Part shown: one piece after another, positions 34,380 through 42,502 of the stretch | How positions within the stretch are numbered: the first letter of the stretch is position 1 | Layout of the letters: every line of letters begins with the position of its first letter | Assembly (NCBI RefSeq): GCF_046719735.1 | Contig: NZ_JAUTWQ010000006.1 | Location: 336,154-400,153, forward strand | Length of the DNA stretch: 64,000 nt | Source: Halobacillus_B rhizosphaerae | GTDB lineage: Bacteria > Bacillota > Bacilli > Bacillales > Halobacillaceae | Direction of reading: 5' to 3' | Translations under genes and position numbers: made by a program | Notes under the pieces: model-generated | Told to the model about the DNA's origin: nothing | Database searches by the model: none | The model's input: the letters and a program-made list of their open reading frames with translations, nothing else

Positions 34380-35699
34380 TTATCCTTTTAGTTCATCAAC
34401 CTTTTTACCTTGCGGGTCAAACAATCGTGCTGTATCTCCGTTATTGTCCCACAGATAAGCCTTCGACCACTGTAAAACATTCGGCCGGCTTTCATAAGAA
34501 TTTCTCCCGGACGTGATGGTAACACTAGCCCCTTTTTTCAAAACAAAATTGGATGGAAAATCAAACGTCTGGTTACCATCCACACTAACCAGCTTCCAAC
34601 CTGCCATGGAAATATCCTTTTGATCCATATTTTTAATCGTTACTTTCTCTGCTACGATGTCAAGCTTCGTGATATCAAGCTTTCCCGTTGTTCCCGTCTC
34701 ACTAGGAATATTAAGTAATTGCGAAACTACCTGCTGTGAAACCGCATTATTTCCTCCAAGAACGTAACCTTTACCATCTAGAGTAGTTAAATAATTTTTC
34801 ACTTCATTGATAACTCTGGTTGGATGAGATAACACAATCCTGGCATTTAGTCGGTTAGCTAAACCTGAAGCAGCAACTGCATCAGGATAATCTTCTTTAA
34901 CCTGATTCGTAGAAGTCCCTCTCACTAGTAGAAAATTCTCATTAGAACTATTCAAATCCTTTGCCGCTTTGATGTTCGTGGTGTATCGATTGTCCCCAGC
35001 GATCCGTTTCACTGCTATTCCTTTACCTTTAAAATAATTAGAAACTTTCTCACTTACAACCCCGGCACCTCCGTAAATGGTTACCTTTTTCACATGACCT
35101 GGCAAGCTTGAGGGAACTTTATCTTTAGCCGATAAGTAAATGGGAATCTCATAGATAGCAGAATAACTCGACGCGGATAGAGCGTCGGCAACCGTATATC
35201 CATTTACTACAATGGCCTCGGATTTATTTGATGTCCCTGCTTCGTTATTTATAGCAGCAGCTGTTGCAAAACGATCCTTTCCACTTACTCTTTTCAAGTC
35301 AATCCCTCTGTTACTCAATTGAAGAACTACATGATGAGTAATCGCATTCGGTCCGCCAAGAATATAAATTTTCTTTGTTCCAAGCCTTTGGATCTCTTTC
35401 AGCACTTCTGGCGGGAGACTGTTCGTATTTGTTAATAATATAGGGGCATCTTTTACTCCGGCTAAACTTGCAGCAGCTAAAGCGTCAGCAGGATTATCCC
35501 CTCGTGCCAGTATGACAGCCTTCTCGCTGCTGGTAAGGCCATTTGGCCACCCTTTTTTCGAAATCGCTATCGCCGTTTCATAACGATTATCTCCTTTAAT
35601 TCGTTCCGAACCGCTGGCAGCAGAAACATGGTTACTAATTTGGCAGAATATAAAAACAGAAAATAAAGCAACGACAACAACACTTAAAACTCTTTTCAT
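34380..35699 (-). CDS. Secreted protein with cell-wall-binding repeats (CwbR2) and a lamin-tail-like domain
   Basis: 439 aa. A signal peptide (KRVLSVVVVALFSVF... HVSAAS) is followed by three cell-wall-binding type 2 modules, each with RI.GDNRY/RVSGKDRF/RIAGDNRYTT-type starts and an ADALAAA or AVAASGLA core. The last 110 residues (LDIVAEKVTIKNMDQKDISM, GWKLV, FVLKKGASVTITSG) resemble a lamin-tail (LTD) beta domain. ATG 35699 has GGTGGGAG before it. The modules probably tether the LTD domain to secondary wall polymers. No catalytic motif is seen. Confidence 0.85.
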   Translation of the reverse strand: MKRVLSVVVVALFSVFIFCQISNHVSAASGSERIKGDNRYETAIAISKKGWPNGLTSSEKAVILARGDNPADALAAASLAGVKDAPILLTNTNSLPPEVLKEIQRLGTKKIYILGGPNAITHHVVLQLSNRGIDLKRVSGKDRFATAAAINNEAGTSNKSEAIVVNGYTVADALSASSYSAIYEIPIYLSAKDKVPSSLPGHVKKVTIYGGAGVVSEKVSNYFKGKGIAVKRIAGDNRYTTNIKAAKDLNSSNENFLLVRGTSTNQVKEDYPDAVAASGLANRLNARIVLSHPTRVINEVKNYLTTLDGKGYVLGGNNAVSQQVVSQLLNIPSETGTTGKLDITKLDIVAEKVTIKNMDQKDISMAGWKLVSVDGNQTFDFPSNFVLKKGASVTITSGRNSYESRPNVLQWSKAYLWDNNGDTARLFDPQGKKVDELKG

Positions 35700-35837
35700 A
35701 CACTCCCACCCTTGTAAAAAGTTGTAATTATTTAGTAGATTACCACAATTTTTCAATTTTGGGATCGACTGATTTACCTGTTTTTAGTACCTGTCGTTAT
35801 TTATGATCCATGATCAGAAGATATAGAGTTTTACCAG

Positions 35838-36275
35838 CTACTCTAATAGATGCTTGAATACATAACTTACTTTATCGTAATCCATTTTCTCTTCGTAGAA
35901 GCGATGAGCTTCGCTCCGATTCAATCCCGAAGACAACGCCACACTTTCGTATCCGTTTTCTTCCGCCCACTTATGTACAAAGGTTAATAGCTTCTCACCA
36001 TAACCAGAGGAGCGTTTTCGTTCACTGGTTACTAGATCACAAACCCAAACAAACCTTCCATAATACAAGGTGATCATAGGTTTGAAACCAGTCACCGCGA
36101 CAATCTCTTGCTGATCATATAACGCAAACAGCTTGTACATATCCCTTTGTTTTGCCTCCGTGACTAGATCCAAGTAAGTAGATTCATTCAAATGTGGACG
36201 CAGCTGGCTCATCACGGGAAAAGCTAGCAAGATTTCATCATGGGACTGAAGTTCTGCAATTTTAAGAGAATCCAT
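35838..36275 (-). CDS. GNAT family acetyltransferase
   Basis: 145 aa. The acetyl-CoA loop is near SERKRSSGYGEKLL (R/Q-x-x-G-x-G/A variant), with ALSSGLNRSEAHRFYEEKMDY as the beta5-alpha4 end region. ATG 36275 follows GGAGGGTG. It is the last of three consecutive acetyltransferase genes. The substrate is unknown. Confidence 0.85.
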   Translation of the reverse strand: MDSLKIAELQSHDEILLAFPVMSQLRPHLNESTYLDLVTEAKQRDMYKLFALYDQQEIVAVTGFKPMITLYYGRFVWVCDLVTSERKRSSGYGEKLLTFVHKWAEENGYESVALSSGLNRSEAHRFYEEKMDYDKVSYVFKHLLE

Positions 36276-36311
36276 ACCTCACCCTCCATTTGTATTTCGT
36301 TTTATGATCAT

Positions 36312-36851
36312 TCATCGGGAAGACTTTCTTTCCGCCCATTCATGTTCTAAGATAGCCATTTCCCATAAACTCCAGTAGTGATGACCGACCTTTCTTGCAT
36401 CTTTTAGGAGACCTTCTTTAGTAAACCCAGATTTTTCATAACAAGAAATAGCAGCATAGTTAAAATCAAAGACATTAAGACTAACGCGGTGCAGATCAAG
36501 TTCATCAAAAGCAATTTTTAAAATTTCTTCGATCATTTTCTGCCCAATTCCCTGTCCTCTAACTTCTTCTGCCCCTACGAGAACCTTACCAACTCTAGCA
36601 GACTTATGATTTCTATCAATCTTCCCGAGTGAGATATGTCCAATCAGTTCTCCTGGTTCGTCTAGAAAGACACTGTAAATTAATGAATCAGACTCGTTAG
36701 TATTCGCCCCCTTCAAATAGACTTCCAGTTGTTCTTCATCTAATGGAAATTCAAATTGAGGTCCACCCCACTGCAGCAGAAACTCTGGAGAATCAATCCA
36801 TTGAATGAGTTGTTGAAAGGCAGACCGGTCAAAATATTTCAGTTCAATCAT
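36312..36851 (-). CDS. GNAT family acetyltransferase (RimJ/RimL-like)
   Basis: 179 aa. VLVGAEEVRGQGIGQKMIEEIL is the acetyl-CoA-binding motif A, and HRVSLNVFDFNYAAISCYEKSGF the motif B of the RimJ/RimL-like branch. ATG 36851 follows AGGAGG. Second of three acetyltransferase genes; the acceptor is unknown. Confidence 0.87.
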   Translation of the reverse strand: MIELKYFDRSAFQQLIQWIDSPEFLLQWGGPQFEFPLDEEQLEVYLKGANTNESDSLIYSVFLDEPGELIGHISLGKIDRNHKSARVGKVLVGAEEVRGQGIGQKMIEEILKIAFDELDLHRVSLNVFDFNYAAISCYEKSGFTKEGLLKDARKVGHHYWSLWEMAILEHEWAERKSSR

Positions 36852-36897
36852 TCTCTAACCTCCTTGCTTATACTGCCATTAATGAATGTTCCCAGTC

Positions 36898-37404
36898 TTA
36901 TGTACGATTCATGTAAACGTAGACTTTTTTACTTTTATAAATAACTTCCTTCTCTAAACTCATTCCTATTTTCTCAGCTACCTTAATCGAGCCCGTATTT
37001 CCAGGCTGAATCAATGCGATCAGCCGGTTTGTAATGTCGTGTTGAAAGGCATACTGCTTTAACGCCTCTGCAGCTTCTGATGCATAACCGCTGCGCCAAT
37101 AGGGACGGGAGATCCAATAACCGATTTCCAGCTCTTCCCTATGGTCTACAAACTGTGGAATGATTCCAGCATGGCCAATGGCTGTCTGATCCTCTTTTCG
37201 AACAAGAACTTTCAAACCATACTCTGGATTCTGTTCATAAGTTTGATAAATTCTGTTCAGAAAATCCCTAGTTTCCTGACTATCTTTTATCCTCCCATCT
37301 CCAATAAAACGAACCATATCCTGGTCCGTCAACATGGACTGAAGTAATGCTTTATCCTTACCTTCATAATCACGGAAATACAATCGATTCGTCTCTAATT
37401 TCAT
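36898..37404 (-). CDS. GNAT family acetyltransferase (RimJ/RimL-like)
   Basis: 168 aa. N-terminal LETNRLYFRDYEGKDKALLQSML, then IGYWISRPYWRSGYASEAAEALKQYAF (acetyl-CoA site) and LIALIQPGNTGSIKVAEKIGM. This is the ribosomal-protein N-acetyltransferase-like branch. ATG 37404 follows AAAGGAG. It is the first of the three acetyltransferase genes and only about 60% the length of some relatives with extensions; otherwise complete. Confidence 0.87.
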   Translation of the reverse strand: MKLETNRLYFRDYEGKDKALLQSMLTDQDMVRFIGDGRIKDSQETRDFLNRIYQTYEQNPEYGLKVLVRKEDQTAIGHAGIIPQFVDHREELEIGYWISRPYWRSGYASEAAEALKQYAFQHDITNRLIALIQPGNTGSIKVAEKIGMSLEKEVIYKSKKVYVYMNRT

Positions 37405-37445
37405 TATGATCTCCTTTATGGGATAGTGTTAATTTTAATCATACA

Positions 37446-37470
37446 AAAAAAGAGCAGGGGCTGCCTACTC
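37446..37470 (-). terminator. Terminator overlapping the end of the lipid kinase gene
   Basis: GAGTAGG pairs with CCTGCTC (one G-U pair) around CAGCC, followed by seven T on the minus strand. The 5' arm includes the stop codon. Confidence 0.8.
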
Positions 37471-38352
37471 TTCCGGGACAAAAACATTCAATTCATTGTG
37501 CAGTACCTGCGCTTCAAACGGTAACTTGATGCCTTCATCTCCATCAATGTTAACAACTAAATCCATATTGGATTCTACTTTTAAATGAGAAGCTTGCAAG
37601 TATTCAATTTGTTCGTTACTCTGCAATTTCCCTTGAAAGAGATCTGGAATAATTTTAAATACTTTCGGCAGCGCCAATTCTTTCAAAATAAAGATATGAA
37701 AAACGCCATCGTTCACTTCCGCTTCTTCAGCAAACGATTCAATTCCGCCAACCGAATTGGTCATGGCCACCAGCATTAAATAAGCTTCGCCTTCCCAATC
37801 CTTTCCGTCATACTCTAAATGGAGGTCAAAGGGGGTTTCTTCTTTAAATGCCTTCGCCCCTTCAATTAAATAAGCCATCGGACCGAATTTAGACTTTTCT
37901 TTAGGGCTTACTTCATACACAGCTTCAGCGATCGCTCCTACTGCTAAAACATTCATAAAATATTGGTCATTAATTTTCCCAATATCTACAGGTACAGTAT
38001 GTTGCTCGCTCAGTACTTTAAGCGCATCAGGAGTTCGCTTCGGAATATGGAGGGCTCTTGCAAAATCGTTTACCGTTCCTAAAGGGATAAAGCCGAAATT
38101 GGGAGTATTTCCTTTTTCAGCGAGCCCATTAATGCTTTCATTAATCGTTCCGTCTCCTCCCATAGAAACGAGAGTGTCCACACGACTCTCCCAAGCTTCA
38201 GCAGCAAAGCGAATCGCATCTCCCTGCTTTTCTGTATATTTGACCATTACCAGATCATGATCCTTCCCGAGGATTCCGACTGCATCCTCTTCATAGTCCA
38301 GCGCTTTTTCTTTTCCTGAAGACGGATTGATAATTAACATGGCTCGCTTCAT
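37465..38352 (-). CDS. Diacylglycerol/lipid kinase (YegS/DgkB type)
   Basis: 295 aa. INPSSGKEK at residue 7, SMGGDGTINE (the GGDGT nucleotide site) and GFIPLGTVNDFARAL are the core of the DAGK catalytic family. B. subtilis relatives are DgkB, YtlR and BmrU. The enzyme phosphorylates a lipid, probably diacylglycerol, at the inner face of the membrane. ATG 38352 follows AGGAGG by nine bases; the frame extends seven codons upstream through that site and was trimmed. Confidence 0.88.
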   Translation of the reverse strand: MKRAMLIINPSSGKEKALDYEEDAVGILGKDHDLVMVKYTEKQGDAIRFAAEAWESRVDTLVSMGGDGTINESINGLAEKGNTPNFGFIPLGTVNDFARALHIPKRTPDALKVLSEQHTVPVDIGKINDQYFMNVLAVGAIAEAVYEVSPKEKSKFGPMAYLIEGAKAFKEETPFDLHLEYDGKDWEGEAYLMLVAMTNSVGGIESFAEEAEVNDGVFHIFILKELALPKVFKIIPDLFQGKLQSNEQIEYLQASHLKVESNMDLVVNIDGDEGIKLPFEAQVLHNELNVFVPEE

Positions 38353-38415
38353 AGCAATATTCCTCCTGTACAAGAGTCCAAAAACTAAAATCCTCGATTC
38401 TTACTAAACCTTGTG

Positions 38416-39267
38416 TCAGCTGTACTTTCCAAAGCTCATGTGCTCATAGCGTCCGCGTGTAATTTGATAAATCCCATATAAAATAAGTCCGATCGCAACG
38501 ATCCCCAGCAGCCAGTGTCCAAAAGGCTTTTGGATCAACTCAGATAAGGCGCCGTCCAGCCCTCTAGTTTTGTCCGGGTCATGAGTAACCGCCGTCTCAA
38601 TAAAGAAAAATCCGATCATACCTAACACAACCCCGCGGGCGGTAAGTCCCATCGTTCCAGAGTTTTTTGCAATTCTCCGTTCATGATCATCCATTTCTCC
38701 GGTAAGGAATTTATCCATAAAGCTCTGACTAAGTCCGCTGTATAATTCATAAATCCCGTATCCAATAATAATAACTCCAACCGCACCAATGACCCAGGGA
38801 CCATAAGAGTGAGAAAGCAGCTTCGCAGAGAAAGTTTTCTTAGAACCTCCACCGCCGCTCCCTGCATGCATAGCAATTTTCATCGCTTTGAAGGCAAGAG
38901 CCCCATAAATAATACCACTCACAAAAAAACCAATTCTAGAAATAATTCCCTTGGCACCCGTGCCCACATTCTTAGGATCCTTAATGGCTTTAATAAATAC
39001 CCAAATAATATAAAAAATTAATCCAATACCAATCAGCCACAATAAGATATTACCAAAGGGAGCTTTAGCTACAGAGTGAAGCATTCCTGAAGTCCCGGTA
39101 GTCTTTCCCCCCGCTGCTCCAATAGCTGCCATAAAGGCAAGGATGCCTACCAGGGCATAAACGACCCCTTTAGCCATATATCCCACTCTTGCCGAACGAC
39201 GGATCCACGGCTTCATTTCTTCTTTCGCATCTTTGGCCTGTCGTGAAGCAGATCTTGTTGTATCCAT
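38416..39267 (-). CDS. DUF1206 membrane protein
   Basis: 283 aa. Three repeated units of two helices each (near residues 30-90, 115-180 and 205-270), each with the ARxGYxAKGVVY or ARGVVLG-like opening of DUF1206. The N-terminus is hydrophilic and cytosolic. ATG 39267 was chosen after AAAGAGGGATGGT; 17 upstream codons lack a ribosome site. Single gene. The function of the family is unknown. Confidence 0.85.
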   Translation of the reverse strand: MDTTRSASRQAKDAKEEMKPWIRRSARVGYMAKGVVYALVGILAFMAAIGAAGGKTTGTSGMLHSVAKAPFGNILLWLIGIGLIFYIIWVFIKAIKDPKNVGTGAKGIISRIGFFVSGIIYGALAFKAMKIAMHAGSGGGGSKKTFSAKLLSHSYGPWVIGAVGVIIIGYGIYELYSGLSQSFMDKFLTGEMDDHERRIAKNSGTMGLTARGVVLGMIGFFFIETAVTHDPDKTRGLDGALSELIQKPFGHWLLGIVAIGLILYGIYQITRGRYEHMSFGKYS

Positions 39268-39548
39268 ACCATCCCTCTTTTCAATGAAATAAAATGTGTT
39301 CTTGTAGAAGATTCCCATTTTCCAGTAAAGAGAAACTAAAAGCTTGGAAATAAATTATGGAAGAATAATCTTTAGAGGAAAATCACTCCCGTTTCTATTA
39401 GTGATAGGATTGAGAAACTCTCTTAAAATCGTACCCATTCTACATGAATGAATCCCTCCAGTCATTTGAGTATTCCTCCCGACAACCTTTAAACCGTTCT
39501 AAAATTCTGCAAAGATCGTGAAAATATCTAGTACCCTGCGAGCAAACG

Positions 39549-39557
39549 TGTTATAAT
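39549..39557 (+). promoter_or_regulatory. Extended -10 promoter of the structured RNA
   Basis: TGTTATAAT at 39549-39557 is a perfect extended -10 element (TGnTATAAT). The -35 region is weak (TAGTAC at 39529-39534, 17-base spacing), which is normal with an extended -10. Transcription would begin near 39564. Confidence 0.7.
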
Positions 39558-39563
39558 ACAAAT

Positions 39564-40042
39564 AGATAGAAAATTCAAATAATTAAACACAAGAAACAAC
39601 TTAGGTGACTCAACCATAGCGGGTTCGTTTCCAAACGAACAAAGGCGAGTGTCTTAAAACGGGAACACATACTCCGTGTAAGAATGATTATGATGCCCGT
39701 CAATTAAGCTCTAGCCGTCTGATTTCAACTACATGTATGATGGCTGTATTTACTAAAAAGTATTCAGGATAAGGGCCTGACCTGAAAGAATCCATTAGTT
39801 TCCTCAAAAAAGGCAGCCTTCCGTGTAACAGTAAACCAGCCGGACATGATGTAATAGAATAGAATTAAAATTAGGCTTAACCATAAGAAGAAGGAAACGA
39901 ATTCTCTGAAGAATGATCCTTCTATGAGGTACTGGTTATTTAAAAATGTAAGATCATAGATGATTCTTACGTGGTTGGGTCACCTAAGTTGTTTACATTC
40001 TTTTTCCTAACATCTACTGAAGTGATGTTAGGATTTTTTTAT
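39564..40042 (+). ncRNA. Large structured noncoding RNA, family not recognised
   Basis: There is no credible reading frame here, yet the segment has a promoter at 39549, an intrinsic terminator at 40006-40040, and strong long-range pairing. Closing helix P1: 39594-39616 pairs with 39972-39994 over 23 bp with a single G-U. P2 abuts it: GTAAGAAT 39678-39685 with ATTCTTAC 39963-39970, then TATGAT 39689-39694 with ATCATA 39953-39958. Local helices: 39623-39640, 39713-39719/39739-39745, TCAGG/CCTGA 39764-39780, TAACCA/TGGTTA 39878-39883/39933-39938 enclosing AGAAGGA/TCCTTCT and ATTCT/AGAAT. Length and nested layout recall large ornate RNAs (OLE, ROOL, GOLLD), but I cannot match it to those, nor to tmRNA, RNase P, SRP or 6S RNA. 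A mobile element with 23-bp inverted ends is the main alternative. Confidence 0.72.
40006..40040 (+). terminator. Terminator of the structured RNA
   Basis: CCTAACATC pairs with GATGTTAGG around a 9-nt loop, then A and seven T. It lies 12 bases after the closing helix. Confidence 0.92.
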
Positions 40043-40052
40043 CTAAAAGTAA

Positions 40053-40077
40053 ATTGTGCCAGTGAAGATGGCACAAT
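40053..40077 (-). terminator. Hairpin, possible terminator of the second synthase gene
   Basis: ATTGTGCCA and TGGCACAAT are a perfect 9-bp stem with a 7-nt loop; on the minus strand it is followed by TTACTTTT. It faces the plus-strand RNA terminator. Confidence 0.5.
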
Positions 40078-40157
40078 GAACAAGGTGAGAATGTAAAGTC
40101 TGCCTTCAAATTAGAGGGAAGCGTACAGTCCATCACACCTCCTACTTCCGAGCCCTG

Positions 40158-41201
40158 CTATTTAAAATCCTCCCATTTCACCCAATAATCCTCACTAACT
40201 CTCTTCTTCACTGTCATCCCAATGATCTGCTCATAAAACTGGGGAAGAATTCCGAATCCCGGCCGTTTAATACATAAATCATTAGGCTGGATAACATCTC
40301 CAGGTTTCAGCACTCTAGTTGTGTGGAGGCTTCTTCTTCCTTTTGCAAACATCTCTTTCTCTTGATCATGAGGACCGTTTTTCATTCCCGTACCCATGCC
40401 TTTCTCTACTTCTCTTATCTTTTCAATCATCGCTTTTAATTCATGAGGTTCGAGAGCAAATTGATGATCCGGTCCCGGAAGAGTCTTATCCAAAGTAAAA
40501 TGCTTCTCAACTAAACAACTTCCCATTGCTACAGAGGCAATCGGAATATGATCTCCAAGAGTATGATCTGAATAGCCAACAAGACAGCCAAATGCTTGAT
40601 GCATCGTTTTCATCGCTTGCAAATTGGATAACTCTGCGGGTGAAGGATAAAGAGAAGTACATTGCAGCAGAACGATTTGGTTATTCTCTTCCTTCCTACA
40701 AGCATTTACTGCCGCTTGAATGTCAGAGTAATCAGCCATCCCTGTGGAAAGGATAATCGGTTTACCTTTCTTAGCAATATACTTAATTAATTGAAGGTCC
40801 GGAAAATCAAACGAAGCCAGCTTAAAGGCAGAAATATTCAGATTAGCGAGTAGGTCGACGGCTTCATAATCACACGCCGTACATAGCAAAGTAATCCCTT
40901 GAGACTCCGCATATTTCATGAGTTCAGACAGCCAGTTTCTATTTAGTTCTAAGGATTTGATAAGTTGATAGGTGGAGGTTCGGTGCTTTTTTAAATAAGT
41001 AAAGTCAGGGGTAAATTTGGAATAATGGCTATCCGCTTTAAATGCCTGAAATTTGACCGCATCCGCCCCGGCTTCTGCAGCAGATTTAATTAATTGTTTA
41101 GCTTTATTCAGGTCTCCGTCATGATTAGAGGCGGCCTCAGCAATAATGTAAGTGCGTGCTTTTCCTAACTCTGCACCATTGATCACCACTGATTGATCCA
41201 T
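40158..41201 (-). CDS. Nonulosonate synthase, second NeuB/SpsE paralogue
   Basis: 347 aa, colinear with the protein at 867-1910 and clearly similar throughout: YIIAEAASNHDGDLNKAKQLI, KFQAFKAD, ILSTGMADY, LLQCTSLYPSPAELSN, GYSDHT, EKHFTLDKTLPGPDH and a C-terminal SAF domain (GRRSLHTTRVLKPGD). The family condenses phosphoenolpyruvate with an amino sugar. ATG 41201 follows GGGAGGGG. It sits behind an epimerase-type gene in a two-gene unit. Having a second copy 38 kb from the first suggests two different nine-carbon sugars or a duplicated, diverged locus. Confidence 0.9.
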   Translation of the reverse strand: MDQSVVINGAELGKARTYIIAEAASNHDGDLNKAKQLIKSAAEAGADAVKFQAFKADSHYSKFTPDFTYLKKHRTSTYQLIKSLELNRNWLSELMKYAESQGITLLCTACDYEAVDLLANLNISAFKLASFDFPDLQLIKYIAKKGKPIILSTGMADYSDIQAAVNACRKEENNQIVLLQCTSLYPSPAELSNLQAMKTMHQAFGCLVGYSDHTLGDHIPIASVAMGSCLVEKHFTLDKTLPGPDHQFALEPHELKAMIEKIREVEKGMGTGMKNGPHDQEKEMFAKGRRSLHTTRVLKPGDVIQPNDLCIKRPGFGILPQFYEQIIGMTVKKRVSEDYWVKWEDFK

Positions 41202-41258
41202 TCTTTCCCCTCCCATTAGTTCATACTTTCTAAGCTTCCAAAAGAAAGCAGAAGATAT

Positions 41259-42152
41259 TTACCCATTTATTTGATTACAATAATATTTTATTAGAGGATC
41301 AAAAGTTTGATCTATGCTTGAAAAGGTAAAACCATGCCAGGCCGCTCGATCTGTATTAATGGAACAAGATCCTTCAAGCTCGTATACACATTTATTATCT
41401 TCTGTGATTTCATTGGTCACGTTCGCCTGCATTCCCGTAAAAGCTTCAATTTTATGAATGAGTCCAGCTAGTGACAGGTCCTCCCTGCATCCTGGATTAA
41501 TCGCTCCAATAAAAGATGATGCCCCTATCTTAAATAAGAAATCTGCCGCTTCGTCTGAAGAGATAAAACTGTAACGTAATTCTTTTCTTTCGATTCCTAT
41601 TGGCCAATGATTTAAGATTCTCTTAACATGAAACTTCAACCTTTCCGTATGATCGTCTTCCCCCACTACTATGGGAAAACGAATAGCGGTAACATCAAAA
41701 TCATCATCTTTAAAAAGAACTTGTTCTGCAGTTCTTTTGCCTTCTTGATATCTTTTATATTTCATTGTTTCAGGTATGTGGTCTTGTGAAGCCGAATAAT
41801 GGAGTGGATCAAACTCTTCTTCTTTATGATTTGTTCCAAAGTCATAAACTGCCTGAGAGGAGGTGAAAATGTAGCGCTTGACTTTACCCCTTAGCGCTTC
41901 AACTGTATCCAGCGCTTCCTGCGAGGAGAAGCAGGATTGGTCATAAACAAGGTCCCAGCGCTTATTTTTAAACGCCTTTACTAAAGTGCGTTTCTCCTTC
42001 CGGTCGATGACTAGCCTTTGTACTTGGCTGCCAAATGGATCTTTGGTCAAACCACGGGTAGCTAACGTGACGTGGTGCCCCTCGCCTAGAAGCTTAAAGA
42101 CTAGTTGTTTTCCGAAAAATCTTGTACCGCCTAATACTAATACCTTCTTCAT
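41259..42152 (-). CDS. NAD-dependent epimerase/dehydratase-like SDR
   Basis: 297 aa. The nucleotide motif is LVLGGTRFFGKQL (GGTRFxG, as in the atypical isoflavone-reductase-like/epimerase SDRs). The usual YxxxK tetrad is replaced by a YKRYQEGKRTAEQVL region, and FTSSQAVYD precedes it. ATG 42152 follows AGAGGGGAG; 17 upstream codons were rejected. It is 57 bases ahead of the second nonulosonate synthase gene, probably in the same transcript. Substrate unknown; a nucleotide sugar is likely. Confidence 0.8.
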   Translation of the reverse strand: MKKVLVLGGTRFFGKQLVFKLLGEGHHVTLATRGLTKDPFGSQVQRLVIDRKEKRTLVKAFKNKRWDLVYDQSCFSSQEALDTVEALRGKVKRYIFTSSQAVYDFGTNHKEEEFDPLHYSASQDHIPETMKYKRYQEGKRTAEQVLFKDDDFDVTAIRFPIVVGEDDHTERLKFHVKRILNHWPIGIERKELRYSFISSDEAADFLFKIGASSFIGAINPGCREDLSLAGLIHKIEAFTGMQANVTNEITEDNKCVYELEGSCSINTDRAAWHGFTFSSIDQTFDPLIKYYCNQING

Positions 42153-42373
42153 GTGACTCCCCTCTTTTAACAATAATTTTTTAAGGACAGAAGCAGTGTC
42201 CATTGAACTCGGTCATGGCTTTGATTCAACTTTATTATGGTATTCATTCCTTTTTTCTCTTATTACAACTTATTTATAAACGTAGATGGAAATGTTTCTA
42301 TATCGGTCCCTTAACTGTATTAATCTTCCATCTGATGATAATAAACATTTTGACGAACTAATATGCTGGCATA

Positions 42374-42413
42374 AAATATCTCCTATCCATTTCAATGTGA
42401 TAGGAGATATTTT
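42374..42413 (-). terminator. Terminator after the TRAP-FAH-SDR operon
   Basis: AAAATATCTCCTATC pairs with GATAGGAGATATTTT. It can work in both directions. The rest of 42153-42502 shows no gene. Confidence 0.82.
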
Positions 42414-42502
42414 AGGAGTATTCGTTATTCCTTATGAGAGCAAGGACTAAGAGAAACTCTCTTACTCTAGAATAAACAATTTCTAATAACATTCATGACT
42501 TA

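Noticed and set aside
39564..40042. tmRNA, RNase P RNA, SRP RNA, 6S RNA, T-box or group I/II intron
   Set aside because: None of the conserved core sequences of these classes is visible; no reverse transcriptase, homing endonuclease or IscB gene is nearby, which also argues against a retron or omega RNA.
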